Below, in pieces: positions 33,664 through 40,864 of a stretch of 64,000 nucleotides of DNA. A program made the position numbers and the translations under genes. Each line of letters starts with the position of its first letter. Within the stretch, counting starts at the first letter, position 1. The notes beneath the pieces are model-generated. The model saw only the letters and a program-made list of their open reading frames with translations. It was not told the DNA's origin and searched no databases. Source of the stretch: Halieaceae bacterium (GTDB lineage: Bacteria; Pseudomonadota; Gammaproteobacteria; Pseudomonadales; Halieaceae); assembly GCA_902623175.1 (NCBI GenBank), contig CACNSR010000008.1, positions 34,805 to 98,804 of the forward strand, given 5' to 3'.

Positions 33664-34644
33664 TTACCGCGTCAGGTCTATGAGGACCTTGCATTGATGG
33701 GTAGGGTTTCGCAGCGCTTCGAAAGCGTCGGGCACTTCTCCCAGGCCAACCACGTCGGTGATCATGGCGCTGGCATCCACCCGCCCCGCTACCATCATGT
33801 CGATGGCGTACTGAAAGTCTTCCTTTTCGTAACCCACGGCCCACTGGATACGCAGTTGCTTCATGAAAGCCGTCAGCGGCACGATCTGATCGGGATGGTC
33901 GCAGACGCCGATCCCCATAATTACACCTTTTGCGGCGGCCCGGTCGATACAGGCCTGCAACATGCCGGGGGCCCCGACACATTCAAGCTGCACCGCTGGT
34001 GCCGCACCCGTCAGTGCCTGAAACTGCGCGCCCACATCGTCAGCCGGGTCAACAAAATGAGTGAACCCAAGCTTGCGCGCCATTTCCAGTCTCGCGGCCG
34101 CCATTTCGCTCAGGATTACTGAGCGGGCGCCTAGGAAACGGCTCCATATAGCGCAGGCCAATCCGATAGGGCCTGCGCCAATAATCAACACATCTCTCTC
34201 AGCGATGCCTTCGGCCATCTTGACCGAATGCAAGCCTACGGCCAGCGGCTCAATCAATGCGGCATGATCATCGCTCAGATTCTCTGGAATCTTCAGCACG
34301 AGTTCATGACCCACCTTGACGAACTCTGAGTACGCGCCTGAGATTTCACCCAGACCAATGGTCTTTTCACCAATGAAAGGCAAGGAGGTCACACGGTCGC
34401 CCGGTGCGAACTTCTCTCCAGGCACCGCTGCTCCGACCTCAACAATGTCGCCGACAAATTCGTGTCCGAAAACGGTCTCTTGGGGCGCCATAAACGGACC
34501 CTCTCGAGAGGCGTGGATATCAGTGCCGCAGATGCCGCAGCGTCTCACCCTGACCAACATCTCGGCGTCACCGATCTTTGGCGTAGGCACTTCCTTGATG
34601 GCCAGTGGCCGCCCGGGACCCTCGAATACAGCGGCTTTCATCAT
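33664..34644 (-). CDS. Zinc-type medium-chain alcohol dehydrogenase
   Basis: 326 residues, shorter than the usual 340-360. The catalytic-zinc site is present (CGICGTDIH near residue 37, GHEFVGDI near 60), and the NAD(P)-binding glycine motif is GAGPIGLACA near 155. The four-cysteine structural-zinc loop normally found near residues 90-105 is missing; after DRVTSLPFIGEKT the chain goes straight to GAYSEF. It would oxidise an alcohol or polyol with NAD(P). GGAGAA precedes the ATG. It is monocistronic, divergent from zur, and its link to the zinc locus may be chance. Confidence 0.9.
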   Translation of the reverse strand: MMKAAVFEGPGRPLAIKEVPTPKIGDAEMLVRVRRCGICGTDIHASREGPFMAPQETVFGHEFVGDIVEVGAAVPGEKFAPGDRVTSLPFIGEKTIGLGEISGAYSEFVKVGHELVLKIPENLSDDHAALIEPLAVGLHSVKMAEGIAERDVLIIGAGPIGLACAIWSRFLGARSVILSEMAAARLEMARKLGFTHFVDPADDVGAQFQALTGAAPAVQLECVGAPGMLQACIDRAAAKGVIMGIGVCDHPDQIVPLTAFMKQLRIQWAVGYEKEDFQYAIDMMVAGRVDASAMITDVVGLGEVPDAFEALRNPTHQCKVLIDLTR

Positions 34645-34759
34645 GACAATTCTCCGACCGAGGGCGCCAGCCTATCAAAGTCAGCAGCAATCTGGTGAGC
34701 CCTGGTGCATGACCAACTAAAGCTCGGGACGAGCTAAAACATGCACATTTCGCCCTACT

Positions 34760-34774
34760 TGATATATTGTATCG
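34760..34774. promoter_or_regulatory. Proposed Zur operator upstream of zur
   Basis: TGATATATTGTATCG, 34 bp before the zur ATG, matches 14 of 15 positions of the pattern TGATAT-N3-GTATCR defined with the site at 40696. It is an imperfect palindrome (5 of 6 bp per arm). The position suits autoregulation. Confidence 0.55.
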
Positions 34775-34808
34775 ATTCCTTGATTAACCGTGAAACCGTC
34801 CATCACCA

Positions 34809-35291
34809 ATGAGCATGGTTGACTACGAGAAAGTGATGGCTGCCGCTGAACAAAAATGCATTCAGGCGGGCGTCAGATTCACTAAGCGCCGCAAGCAGGT
34901 ATTGTCAGTGCTGATCGAAGCCGACGCCGCACTTTCTGCCTATGAAATTGCGGAGAGATGCAATGCCGGCAACGGGAGCAACATGCCAGCCATGTCCGTG
35001 TACCGAATATTGGATCTCTTCCAAGATCAGAATCTCATTCACAAATTAGATATTGCAAACAAGTATGTCTGTTGCGCGCATATTTCTTGCTCACACAAAC
35101 ACGATAGTTCGCAATTCCTAATCTGCGGCAGTTGCCGTCATGTTGAAGAAATTTCTCTATCAAACGATGCGGTTCAGGCGCTTCAAACTGCAGCCAGCGC
35201 TGCCGGGTTCAACGCGATCAGCCCACAGTTAGAAATCAAAGGTAGATGCTTCCGGTGTGAGCAAAGCGAAGGCCACTCAGTAACATTATGA
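34809..35291 (+). CDS. zur: Fur-family zinc-uptake regulator Zur
   Basis: 160 residues. The winged-helix part has VRFTKRRKQVLSVLIEADA and MPAMSVYRILDLFQDQNLIHKL. The C-terminal part has sensory and structural metal ligands: CAHISCSHKHDSSQFLIC, GSCRHVEE and a final CFRCEQ, a pattern closer to Zur than to Fur. It overlaps the next gene by 4 bp (ATGA). The genes around it (His-rich periplasmic protein, CobW GTPase, His-rich TonB receptor) fit a zinc-starvation regulon, and three candidate operators with a shared palindrome lie at their promoters. Confidence 0.9.
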   Translation: MSMVDYEKVMAAAEQKCIQAGVRFTKRRKQVLSVLIEADAALSAYEIAERCNAGNGSNMPAMSVYRILDLFQDQNLIHKLDIANKYVCCAHISCSHKHDSSQFLICGSCRHVEEISLSNDAVQALQTAASAAGFNAISPQLEIKGRCFRCEQSEGHSVTL

Positions 35292-35686
35292 TGAACCAAA
35301 TGTTCACAACGGAAGCAGGCGACAAAGCGGCTATCGGCCTTTCCTTTGCTTGTGCATTGCATTGCCTAGCGGTGCCTTTGTTTTTGGCTCTTTTCCCTTC
35401 CGGCGCACTCTCGGGTCTTGCGGATGAGCGGATTCATCTCGGCCTGCTGGTACTCATTATCCCTATCAGCGTTTTCTCACTCACTCTTGGGTGCCGCCTG
35501 CACAGAAGTCTCACGGTGGTCGCTTTGGGAATCGCTGGAATCTGCATTCTCAGTTTCTCGGCCCTCTTGGCCCATGACATGGGCGGCGAGTCACTCGAGA
35601 CGGCCGGCACCGTCCTGGGGTCGGGGATCGTCGCTTTAAGTCATGCAATGAACTTTAAATCCTGCAGGGCCGCCCATGCATGCTAA
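35288..35686 (+). CDS. MerC-like small membrane protein
   Basis: 132 residues with about four hydrophobic segments. The first carries FACALHCLAVPLFLALFP, the Cys-His-containing helix typical of MerC-family proteins; the last part ends in FKSCRAAHAC. It overlaps zur by 4 bp at its start and the DUF2796 gene by 11 bp at its end, so all three are translationally coupled. It may carry or sense a thiophilic metal (zinc here) at the inner membrane; mercury resistance is unlikely, as no other mer gene is present. Confidence 0.75.
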   Translation: MMNQMFTTEAGDKAAIGLSFACALHCLAVPLFLALFPSGALSGLADERIHLGLLVLIIPISVFSLTLGCRLHRSLTVVALGIAGICILSFSALLAHDMGGESLETAGTVLGSGIVALSHAMNFKSCRAAHAC

Positions 35687-36371
35687 ACACTTAATAAGTG
35701 CTCCATGCTCCTGTAAACCTCTGCGCCTTTTGATGTTCAACGCAATAGCTTGTGGTTGCAGCACCGCCTGGGCCGCAGGGGGTGCACATGAGCACGGTGC
35801 TGCGGAATTACTTTTGTCCTCAGAAGGCAGAGACGTGCAGATAACGTTCAACTCCCCAGCGCAAAGCCTAGTCGGCTTTGAAACGGCTGCCGTAACAGCG
35901 GAGCAAAAAGCGGCGGTGGAGCGGGCGGAGGCCATTTTGATGGCGCCGAATGACTTGTTCGTTCTGGAGGGCAACTCCTGTGAACTGATCGACGCAAGCG
36001 TTGATGTTTCTTCGATAATGAGCGTCGGTAACGTCCCGTCGCAGCCAGAGGAACATGCCGAGCACGTTGAGGAGCACGCGGACGACCATCCCAACCACGA
36101 CGAGGATCACGCGAAGGCCTCAGATAACCACGCGCATGAGCGTCATGATCACGATGATGGCGGCGACGCACCTGACGCTGACTCCCATAGCGACGTGTCG
36201 GCTACTTACACCTTCGAATGTGAGAGCAACGAGGCGCTGACGCGAATTGCTTTCCAGCGTGGTGCACTACCCTTCGGCTTGGAGAGAATCGACGTATTGT
36301 GGGTGACAGACTGGAGTCAGGGCGCTGGTCAGGCCACGCCGCAGTCCCCTCAGGTCGACTTAACCAACTGA
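35676..36371 (+). CDS. His-rich periplasmic DUF2796 (ZrgA-like) zinc protein
   Basis: 231 residues. A leader (about 1-33, ending STAWAA) precedes GGAHEHGAAEL, the usual DUF2796 opening. Residues 124-171 are very rich in His, Asp and Glu (for example HVEEHADDHPNHDEDHAK), a flexible metal-binding stretch. The C-terminal part (YTFECESNEALTRIAF, IDVLWVTD) completes the domain. From memory, a comparable Zur-regulated protein (ZrgA) in Vibrio supports zinc acquisition alongside an FtsX-type transporter. It is the third gene of the zur operon. It probably captures zinc in the periplasm. Confidence 0.82.
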   Translation: MHAKHLISAPCSCKPLRLLMFNAIACGCSTAWAAGGAHEHGAAELLLSSEGRDVQITFNSPAQSLVGFETAAVTAEQKAAVERAEAILMAPNDLFVLEGNSCELIDASVDVSSIMSVGNVPSQPEEHAEHVEEHADDHPNHDEDHAKASDNHAHERHDHDDGGDAPDADSHSDVSATYTFECESNEALTRIAFQRGALPFGLERIDVLWVTDWSQGAGQATPQSPQVDLTN

Positions 36372-36376
36372 GAAAG

Positions 36377-37015
36377 TCACTCGCTATAAGGCGAGAGCTT
36401 GTGTAGGTGCATGGCATAAGCGGACTTAGCCATGTCATTTTCGGTGACAACCGTACTCACCTGGCCCTCTAACCAGAACGGCTCGTAAAGCGCAGACATC
36501 TGTACGCCCTCAGGCGCGTCCACTAAGATAATTTGATTGGGCGGTGGCGGCGGCATGTGCAGGCAGGCGCCAAAATAAGGTACCAGAAAGAACTGGCTGA
36601 TGGTTTGCTCCTCATCGAATTCGAGCGGGACCACAAAGCCAGGGATGCGGATTTTTTGGCCGTCCATCGCCGGATTCACATCTGTTGACGCCAGCGCACG
36701 CCGGTACGCGTCTTCCTCTTCCTCGGCCAGCGTGTTTTTCATCTGACTGGTTATTTGATCCTCAGCTGAGCCGTCTTCAATCTCGGCGATATAACTGGGC
36801 GGGTTCAGCAGGATCTCCAAAACCTCAGGGGGAATCAGATCGGCCCACTCGACGGTCGTGAATGCGCTCTTTTCTTCAGCGCTCACCGCGTCATTTTGCG
36901 CCCACGCGCCATGACCCGCGCCCACCAGCAGCAACAATACCCCCCAGAACAGTGTTTTCAAAATCACATTCACAGAACGTTCCTCAAACCCTTTCCGCCC
37001 AACATATCGAACCAT
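36377..37015 (-). CDS. DUF3299-family periplasmic protein of the zinc locus
   Basis: Up to 212 residues from ATG 37015; a GTG at 36973 with GAGGAAC upstream gives a cleaner signal peptide (ILKTLFWGVLLLLVGAGHGAWA). The DUF3299 hallmark is IPGFVVPLEFDEE followed by FFLVPYFGACLHMPPPPPNQ. The family is usually found beside MacB/FtsX-like transporters and DUF2796 proteins. It is divergent from the ABC ATPase gene with a candidate Zur site between, and its stop lies 5 bp from the convergent DUF2796 stop. Biochemical role unknown; probably a zinc-limitation-induced accessory of the transporter. Confidence 0.85.
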   Translation of the reverse strand: MVRYVGRKGFEERSVNVILKTLFWGVLLLLVGAGHGAWAQNDAVSAEEKSAFTTVEWADLIPPEVLEILLNPPSYIAEIEDGSAEDQITSQMKNTLAEEEEDAYRRALASTDVNPAMDGQKIRIPGFVVPLEFDEEQTISQFFLVPYFGACLHMPPPPPNQIILVDAPEGVQMSALYEPFWLEGQVSTVVTENDMAKSAYAMHLHKLSPYSE

Positions 37016-37025
37016 TGGGAACCAG

Positions 37026-37040
37026 CTTTATAGGGTATCA
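37026..37040. promoter_or_regulatory. Weak proposed Zur operator between DUF3299 and ABC genes
   Basis: CTTTATAGGGTATCA keeps one perfect half-site (GTATCA) and 3 of 6 bases of the other half of TGATAT-N3-GTATCA (9 of 12 fixed positions). It lies 47 bp before the ABC ATPase ATG and close to the first possible DUF3299 start. Less convincing than the other two sites. Confidence 0.35.
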
Positions 37041-37087
37041 TTTTCTCCCGATAAGACAGGGGGACGGTCGACTGACCGAATATCACC

Positions 37088-37759
37088 ATGGCCGTCCAGC
37101 TGACTGGAGTCCAATTTTCCTACGAGAATGATAGCCAAAGGCAATTGCTGGATATTGAGCAGTGGGGCGTCGAGCGTGGCGAGCGCGTTCTGATCCATGG
37201 CCCCTCGGGGGCCGGCAAAACCACACTGCTTAACATAATGAGCGGACTGCTGGCGTGCACCCGTGGAAACGTCTCCGTTTTGGACCAGCGCTTGGACCAA
37301 ATGTCCGGCAAGCAGCGAGACCAGTTTCGAGCAAACAACATTGGCTGCGTTTTCCAGCGTTTCAATCTCATCCCTTATCTCAATGCGATCGACAATATCG
37401 GACTCGCCAGGACGTTCTCGGCTGGCGGTAGTGTGCAGTGGCGGGACGAGGCAAGCGCACTCCTCAGCACCTTGAGGATTGAACAGAGTGACTGGGTCAA
37501 GCCCACGTCTAATCTCAGTATGGGGCAGCAGCAACGAGTGGCAATTGCGCGAGCTTTGATCAATTCACCCTTGCTTTTGATTGCGGACGAACCCACATCC
37601 TCTCTTGACAGCGAAAACCGCGATAACTTTCTATCTTTATTGATGGAACTGATTGGCAGCCGTGACATGACCTTGATATTTGTCAGTCATGACATGGCGC
37701 TCGCGGAGCACTTCACCCGCCTCGAGGCACTGTCCGACATCGCACGAAGGCCCTGCTGA
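37088..37759 (+). CDS. ABC transporter ATP-binding protein (LolD/MacB type)
   Basis: 223 residues. Walker A GPSGAGKTTLLNIMSG, Q-loop CVFQRFNLIPYLNAIDN, signature LSMGQQQRVAIARAL, Walker B LLIADEPTSSLD and switch His in FVSHDM are all intact. It pairs with the FtsX-like permease that starts 3 bp later. The subfamily is that of LolD/MacB mechanotransducing exporters, not the ZnuC importer type, yet it lies in a zinc-starvation locus as in the Vibrio zrg locus. Confidence 0.92.
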   Translation: MAVQLTGVQFSYENDSQRQLLDIEQWGVERGERVLIHGPSGAGKTTLLNIMSGLLACTRGNVSVLDQRLDQMSGKQRDQFRANNIGCVFQRFNLIPYLNAIDNIGLARTFSAGGSVQWRDEASALLSTLRIEQSDWVKPTSNLSMGQQQRVAIARALINSPLLLIADEPTSSLDSENRDNFLSLLMELIGSRDMTLIFVSHDMALAEHFTRLEALSDIARRPC

Positions 37760-37762
37760 ATT

Positions 37763-38998
37763 ATGTTTTTGAGAGTGGCAGTGAGAAGCCTACTGAGTCG
37801 CAAGGGCTCTGCGATCATGACGCTAATGGCCATCAGCGTCGCTATTTTCGTGCTGCTCGGAATCGAGCAGATCCGCCAGCAAGCTCGCGACAGTTTCGCG
37901 AGTACCGTATCCGGTGTCGATCTTATAGTTGGTGCCAAGACCGGATCGCTGAACCTGCTGCTCTACTCCGTGTTCCGCATCGGCTCCCCCACAGACAACA
38001 TCAGTTGGCAGGCCTATCGTGATATTGCCGATTCCGACGACATCGCGTGGGCAATTCCCATTTCACTGGGTGACTCCCACGAGGGTTACCGCGTCGTTGG
38101 CACGACGCAGGCCTTTTTCGAGCACTTTAGCTTCGGCAAAAAGCGCAACCTGGCATTTTTCGAAGGCGAAGCGTTTGAGCGTACTTTCGACGCCGTACTG
38201 GGCTCAGAGGTGGCATCGGCTTTGGGTTATTCCGTGGGGACCGAGATCATTCTTGCGCATGGCTTGGCGAGCACCAGCTTCACCAAGCACGACAATCAGC
38301 CATTCGTTGTCGTAGGGATTCTGGCACCCACCGGCACGCCAGTCGATCAAACTATCCATGTGCGGCTAGAGGGTATTGAGGCAATGCATGCCGGTGGGTC
38401 CACAGTGCCGATTGGTGCATTTGCACCGGCGAATGCGCCCGACACCGACTTTTCAGAGCCCGATAGCATCACCGCCTTTATGCTCGGTTTAAAGTCGAGA
38501 ATGAGCACTTTCAATGTGCAACGCCAGATCAATCAGTTCGCGGGAGAGCCACTGATGGCTATTTTGCCGGGCGTTGCGCTGTCTGAGCTGTGGCAGATGA
38601 TGAGCATGTTTGAAAACGTGCTGCGATTGATCTCTGCTCTGGTGCTGCTCGCGGCGGTGCTAGGTATGGGCGCCGTGCTGCTGGCTTCTATCCGGGAGCG
38701 GCGCCAGGAAATTCATTTATTACGGATGATGGGCGCTAGCCCCTTTTATCTATTTTGTCTTGTCGAAATGGAGGCCGTGATCCTCTGCTTGTTAGGCATG
38801 CTGTTGGGGGGAGTGAGCCTCTATGCGGCGCTCTCCATGGTAGGAGACGCCGTATTCTCTCGATTTGGTCTCTATTTGGACGCGGCCTTATTGACGCCCG
38901 AGGCCGCACTTATGCTAGGCGCGGTGCTACTCGCCACGCTGGCGGCCGCTGCCGCGCCCTCTTTAAAGATGTATACTTCAGCCAGAAATATCACCTGA
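37763..38998 (+). CDS. FtsX/MacB-type ABC permease
   Basis: 411 residues. One N-terminal membrane segment (about 18-36, AIMTLMAISVAIFVLLGIE), a large periplasmic domain (about 40-285), then three C-terminal segments (LRLISALVLLAAVLGMGAVLL, VILCLLGMLLGGVSLYAAL, EAALMLGAVLLATLAAAAAP). This four-segment layout with REIHLLRMMGASP-like coupling sequence (RRQEIHLLRMMGAS) is typical of FtsX-domain transporters that move lipoproteins or act mechanically rather than pumping ions. It starts 3 bp after the ATPase stop. In this setting it may drive a periplasmic zinc-capture or envelope step with the DUF2796 and DUF3299 proteins. Confidence 0.9.
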   Translation: MFLRVAVRSLLSRKGSAIMTLMAISVAIFVLLGIEQIRQQARDSFASTVSGVDLIVGAKTGSLNLLLYSVFRIGSPTDNISWQAYRDIADSDDIAWAIPISLGDSHEGYRVVGTTQAFFEHFSFGKKRNLAFFEGEAFERTFDAVLGSEVASALGYSVGTEIILAHGLASTSFTKHDNQPFVVVGILAPTGTPVDQTIHVRLEGIEAMHAGGSTVPIGAFAPANAPDTDFSEPDSITAFMLGLKSRMSTFNVQRQINQFAGEPLMAILPGVALSELWQMMSMFENVLRLISALVLLAAVLGMGAVLLASIRERRQEIHLLRMMGASPFYLFCLVEMEAVILCLLGMLLGGVSLYAALSMVGDAVFSRFGLYLDAALLTPEAALMLGAVLLATLAAAAAPSLKMYTSARNIT

Positions 38999-39047
38999 GC
39001 GCTCTTGGACAGTGATAACACGCCAAGCAGCGAAGCGAGGGAGTGAA

Positions 39048-39500
39048 ATGAGTAAGCTAGTCAAAATACTGGCAGCCGTGTGCTTGCTGAGCGTGTCGGG
39101 GGCCTCTTACGCCTGCTACGACCATATGATGTTCAACCCGAACAACATGGGACTGGTACAGGGAACTATTGCCCGAATGGCTGGGTTGGTGCCACCGAAG
39201 CCCGTGTTTGACGTGGTGCACCCCTCTATGGCTCGGGTACAGGTCGGGGAGAAAAGCGCGATGACCGTAAACTTTTCTCGACCCATATTTTCCAAAAATG
39301 TCTCATTGAAGGTGCAAGGCACCCGCAACGTGGTCCTCGACGTCAATGAAATTGCTCTCGAAGACCGCTCAGGTAGCGTCAGCTTTGCCTATGAACTGAC
39401 GGAAGGAGCGAGCTATGAGTCGATCATCCTCACAGTGACCGGGGAGCATGACGGCAAAATCGTGAACCAATCCTCGCAGATCTATCTGAGAGGCGTCTGA
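39048..39500 (+). CDS. Small secreted protein of the zinc operon, unknown family
   Basis: 150 residues from ATG 39048 (AGCGAGGGAG upstream; a GTG at 39012 is less likely). Signal peptide KILAAVCLLSVSGASYA, then mature CYDHMMFNPNNMG, a Cys/His/Met-rich start that could bind metal. The rest looks beta-rich and Ig-like (VQVGEKSAMTVNFSRPIFSK, ILTVTGEHDGKIVNQSSQIYL). It is 49 bp after the permease gene, so probably the last gene of the transporter operon. I do not recognise the family; a CopC-like periplasmic metal carrier is one possibility. Confidence 0.75.
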   Translation: MSKLVKILAAVCLLSVSGASYACYDHMMFNPNNMGLVQGTIARMAGLVPPKPVFDVVHPSMARVQVGEKSAMTVNFSRPIFSKNVSLKVQGTRNVVLDVNEIALEDRSGSVSFAYELTEGASYESIILTVTGEHDGKIVNQSSQIYLRGV

Positions 39501-39531
39501 TCAACCTCCGCTCATCGGCTGCACTCAGGTT

Positions 39532-40515
39532 TCATTGAGTTGCCACGCACTCCAATAGCGCCTGTTCCCACTGCGGATTGGACTCCAACGAGATAATCTC
39601 CAAACGACTCTCGAGACATTCGTCTATCTGCACCTCTGAAAACGCAGATCCACTCATGTTAAAACCTACAATGCCCTCGTCGGTGATCAGCACTGCTTTA
39701 ATGCGGTCGGCATCCACACCCTTCAAAAAAGCAACCACCTTGGCGTAATGAAAGGTTTTGTCGGCGCTAAAACGCCAGCCCATGCTCTCAAAGCCTTCGC
39801 CGCTGTTATCGGCTCGCAAGAACCCGCAAGCAGGCATGGGCAAATCTGCGGCTAAGACATAGTCTGGATCAGTATGGTGATGTGCTCTCTCTACTGGCAA
39901 CCAGGCAGAACGCCCGCCAAGGATCGAAAGGTCCATGGTGCCGCGCTCAACGGGAAGCGCGCCAGTATGGGGCACGTTTAACTGCTCCAAATATGTGTTC
40001 AACCGCTGCAGATCCGCGGGTGTCGCCAAATCCGCTTTGTTTGCCAAAATGACATCCGCGATCTCCAGCTGTTGTATGAAGCTGGGATGCTCACAGTGTC
40101 CATTGTCAGCCATATTACGAGCGTCGACCAAGGCTACCGTCGTGTGGAGCTCTAGACGATCTCGATAGGCATCGCTAGCTAGCACACTCAAAACCTCGGC
40201 GGGATGCCCCAGGCCTGTCGGCTCAATGATTAAGCGATCGGGCGAGGCCATAAAAAAGAGTTGGCTCAAGGCCATCTCCAGTGGCAGGCCAGCAGCACAA
40301 CACATGCACCCGCCAGGAATCTCCAAGACCATGAGATCGTCCCGGGATGGGGTTTGACCTTGCATCAAGCCACCATCAACGCCAATTTCCCCAAACTCGT
40401 TGACTAATATCGCCCACAGCTCGTCGTCTGGCTTCTGCTGCAAGAGATTCAAGATGGCCGTGGTCTTTCCCACGCCCAGGAAGCCGGTAATCACATTGAC
40501 AGCAGTTGGCGGCAT
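39532..40515 (-). CDS. CobW/ZNG1-type GTPase (zinc-responsive metallochaperone)
   Basis: 327 residues. Walker A GFLGVGKTT at 12-20, the metal-binding CxCC motif in PGGCMCCAAGLP near residue 70, a Walker B-type EPTGLGHP, the NKADL base-specificity motif, and a CobW C-terminal domain (GWRFSADKTFHYAKVVAFL). Zur-controlled members (ZigA/YeiR/ZNG1 group) deliver zinc to essential enzymes during starvation. It is divergent from the His-rich TonB receptor; the strongest Zur-like palindrome lies between them, 181 bp from this start. Confidence 0.9.
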   Translation of the reverse strand: MPPTAVNVITGFLGVGKTTAILNLLQQKPDDELWAILVNEFGEIGVDGGLMQGQTPSRDDLMVLEIPGGCMCCAAGLPLEMALSQLFFMASPDRLIIEPTGLGHPAEVLSVLASDAYRDRLELHTTVALVDARNMADNGHCEHPSFIQQLEIADVILANKADLATPADLQRLNTYLEQLNVPHTGALPVERGTMDLSILGGRSAWLPVERAHHHTDPDYVLAADLPMPACGFLRADNSGEGFESMGWRFSADKTFHYAKVVAFLKGVDADRIKAVLITDEGIVGFNMSGSAFSEVQIDECLESRLEIISLESNPQWEQALLECVATQ

Positions 40516-40695
40516 ATCTCGTTGTATGTTGGGTTTATGAGGAGGCGCTGAATTCGCTCAATCAAGATCCAAGCCTGTTTGCGACTTAGCCAAGCAGACG
40601 AGCGATCCTAGCATCGCTTGATAGACATTCGGCAAGTGAGAATTTTTCACGCTCTGATTAGCTTTCCTCATGACTAAAAAGCGTGGCGTTGATAA

Positions 40696-40710
40696 TGATA
40701 TGATGTATCA
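40696..40710. promoter_or_regulatory. Proposed Zur operator between CobW GTPase and zinc TonB receptor
   Basis: TGATATGATGTATCA is a near-perfect palindrome, TGATAY-N3-RTATCA, inside the longer TGATAATGATATGATGTATC. It shares its fixed bases with the site before zur at 34760. The AATGATAT part also resembles a Fur box, so iron control cannot be excluded. The rest of the 349-bp gap shows nothing else. Confidence 0.6.
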
Positions 40711-40864
40711 TCACAACAAAAGCAGCCCCAAGGCGCGATAGCTGAGCTGATGATCGCTGAATTGACGGAGCCATTGAGGCAGTCAATTTTGACAACCATT
40801 GCCGACTCTGCGTCCTGACTTTTAGAAACGGTATTTTCCCAAGGAATTTTATTAGGAGCTTGGC

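Noticed and set aside
40691..40709. Fur box (14 of 19 matches to the iron-box consensus)
   Set aside because: The 15-bp palindrome shared with the site before zur and the zinc-related neighbours make Zur more likely; Fur is kept only as an alternative.
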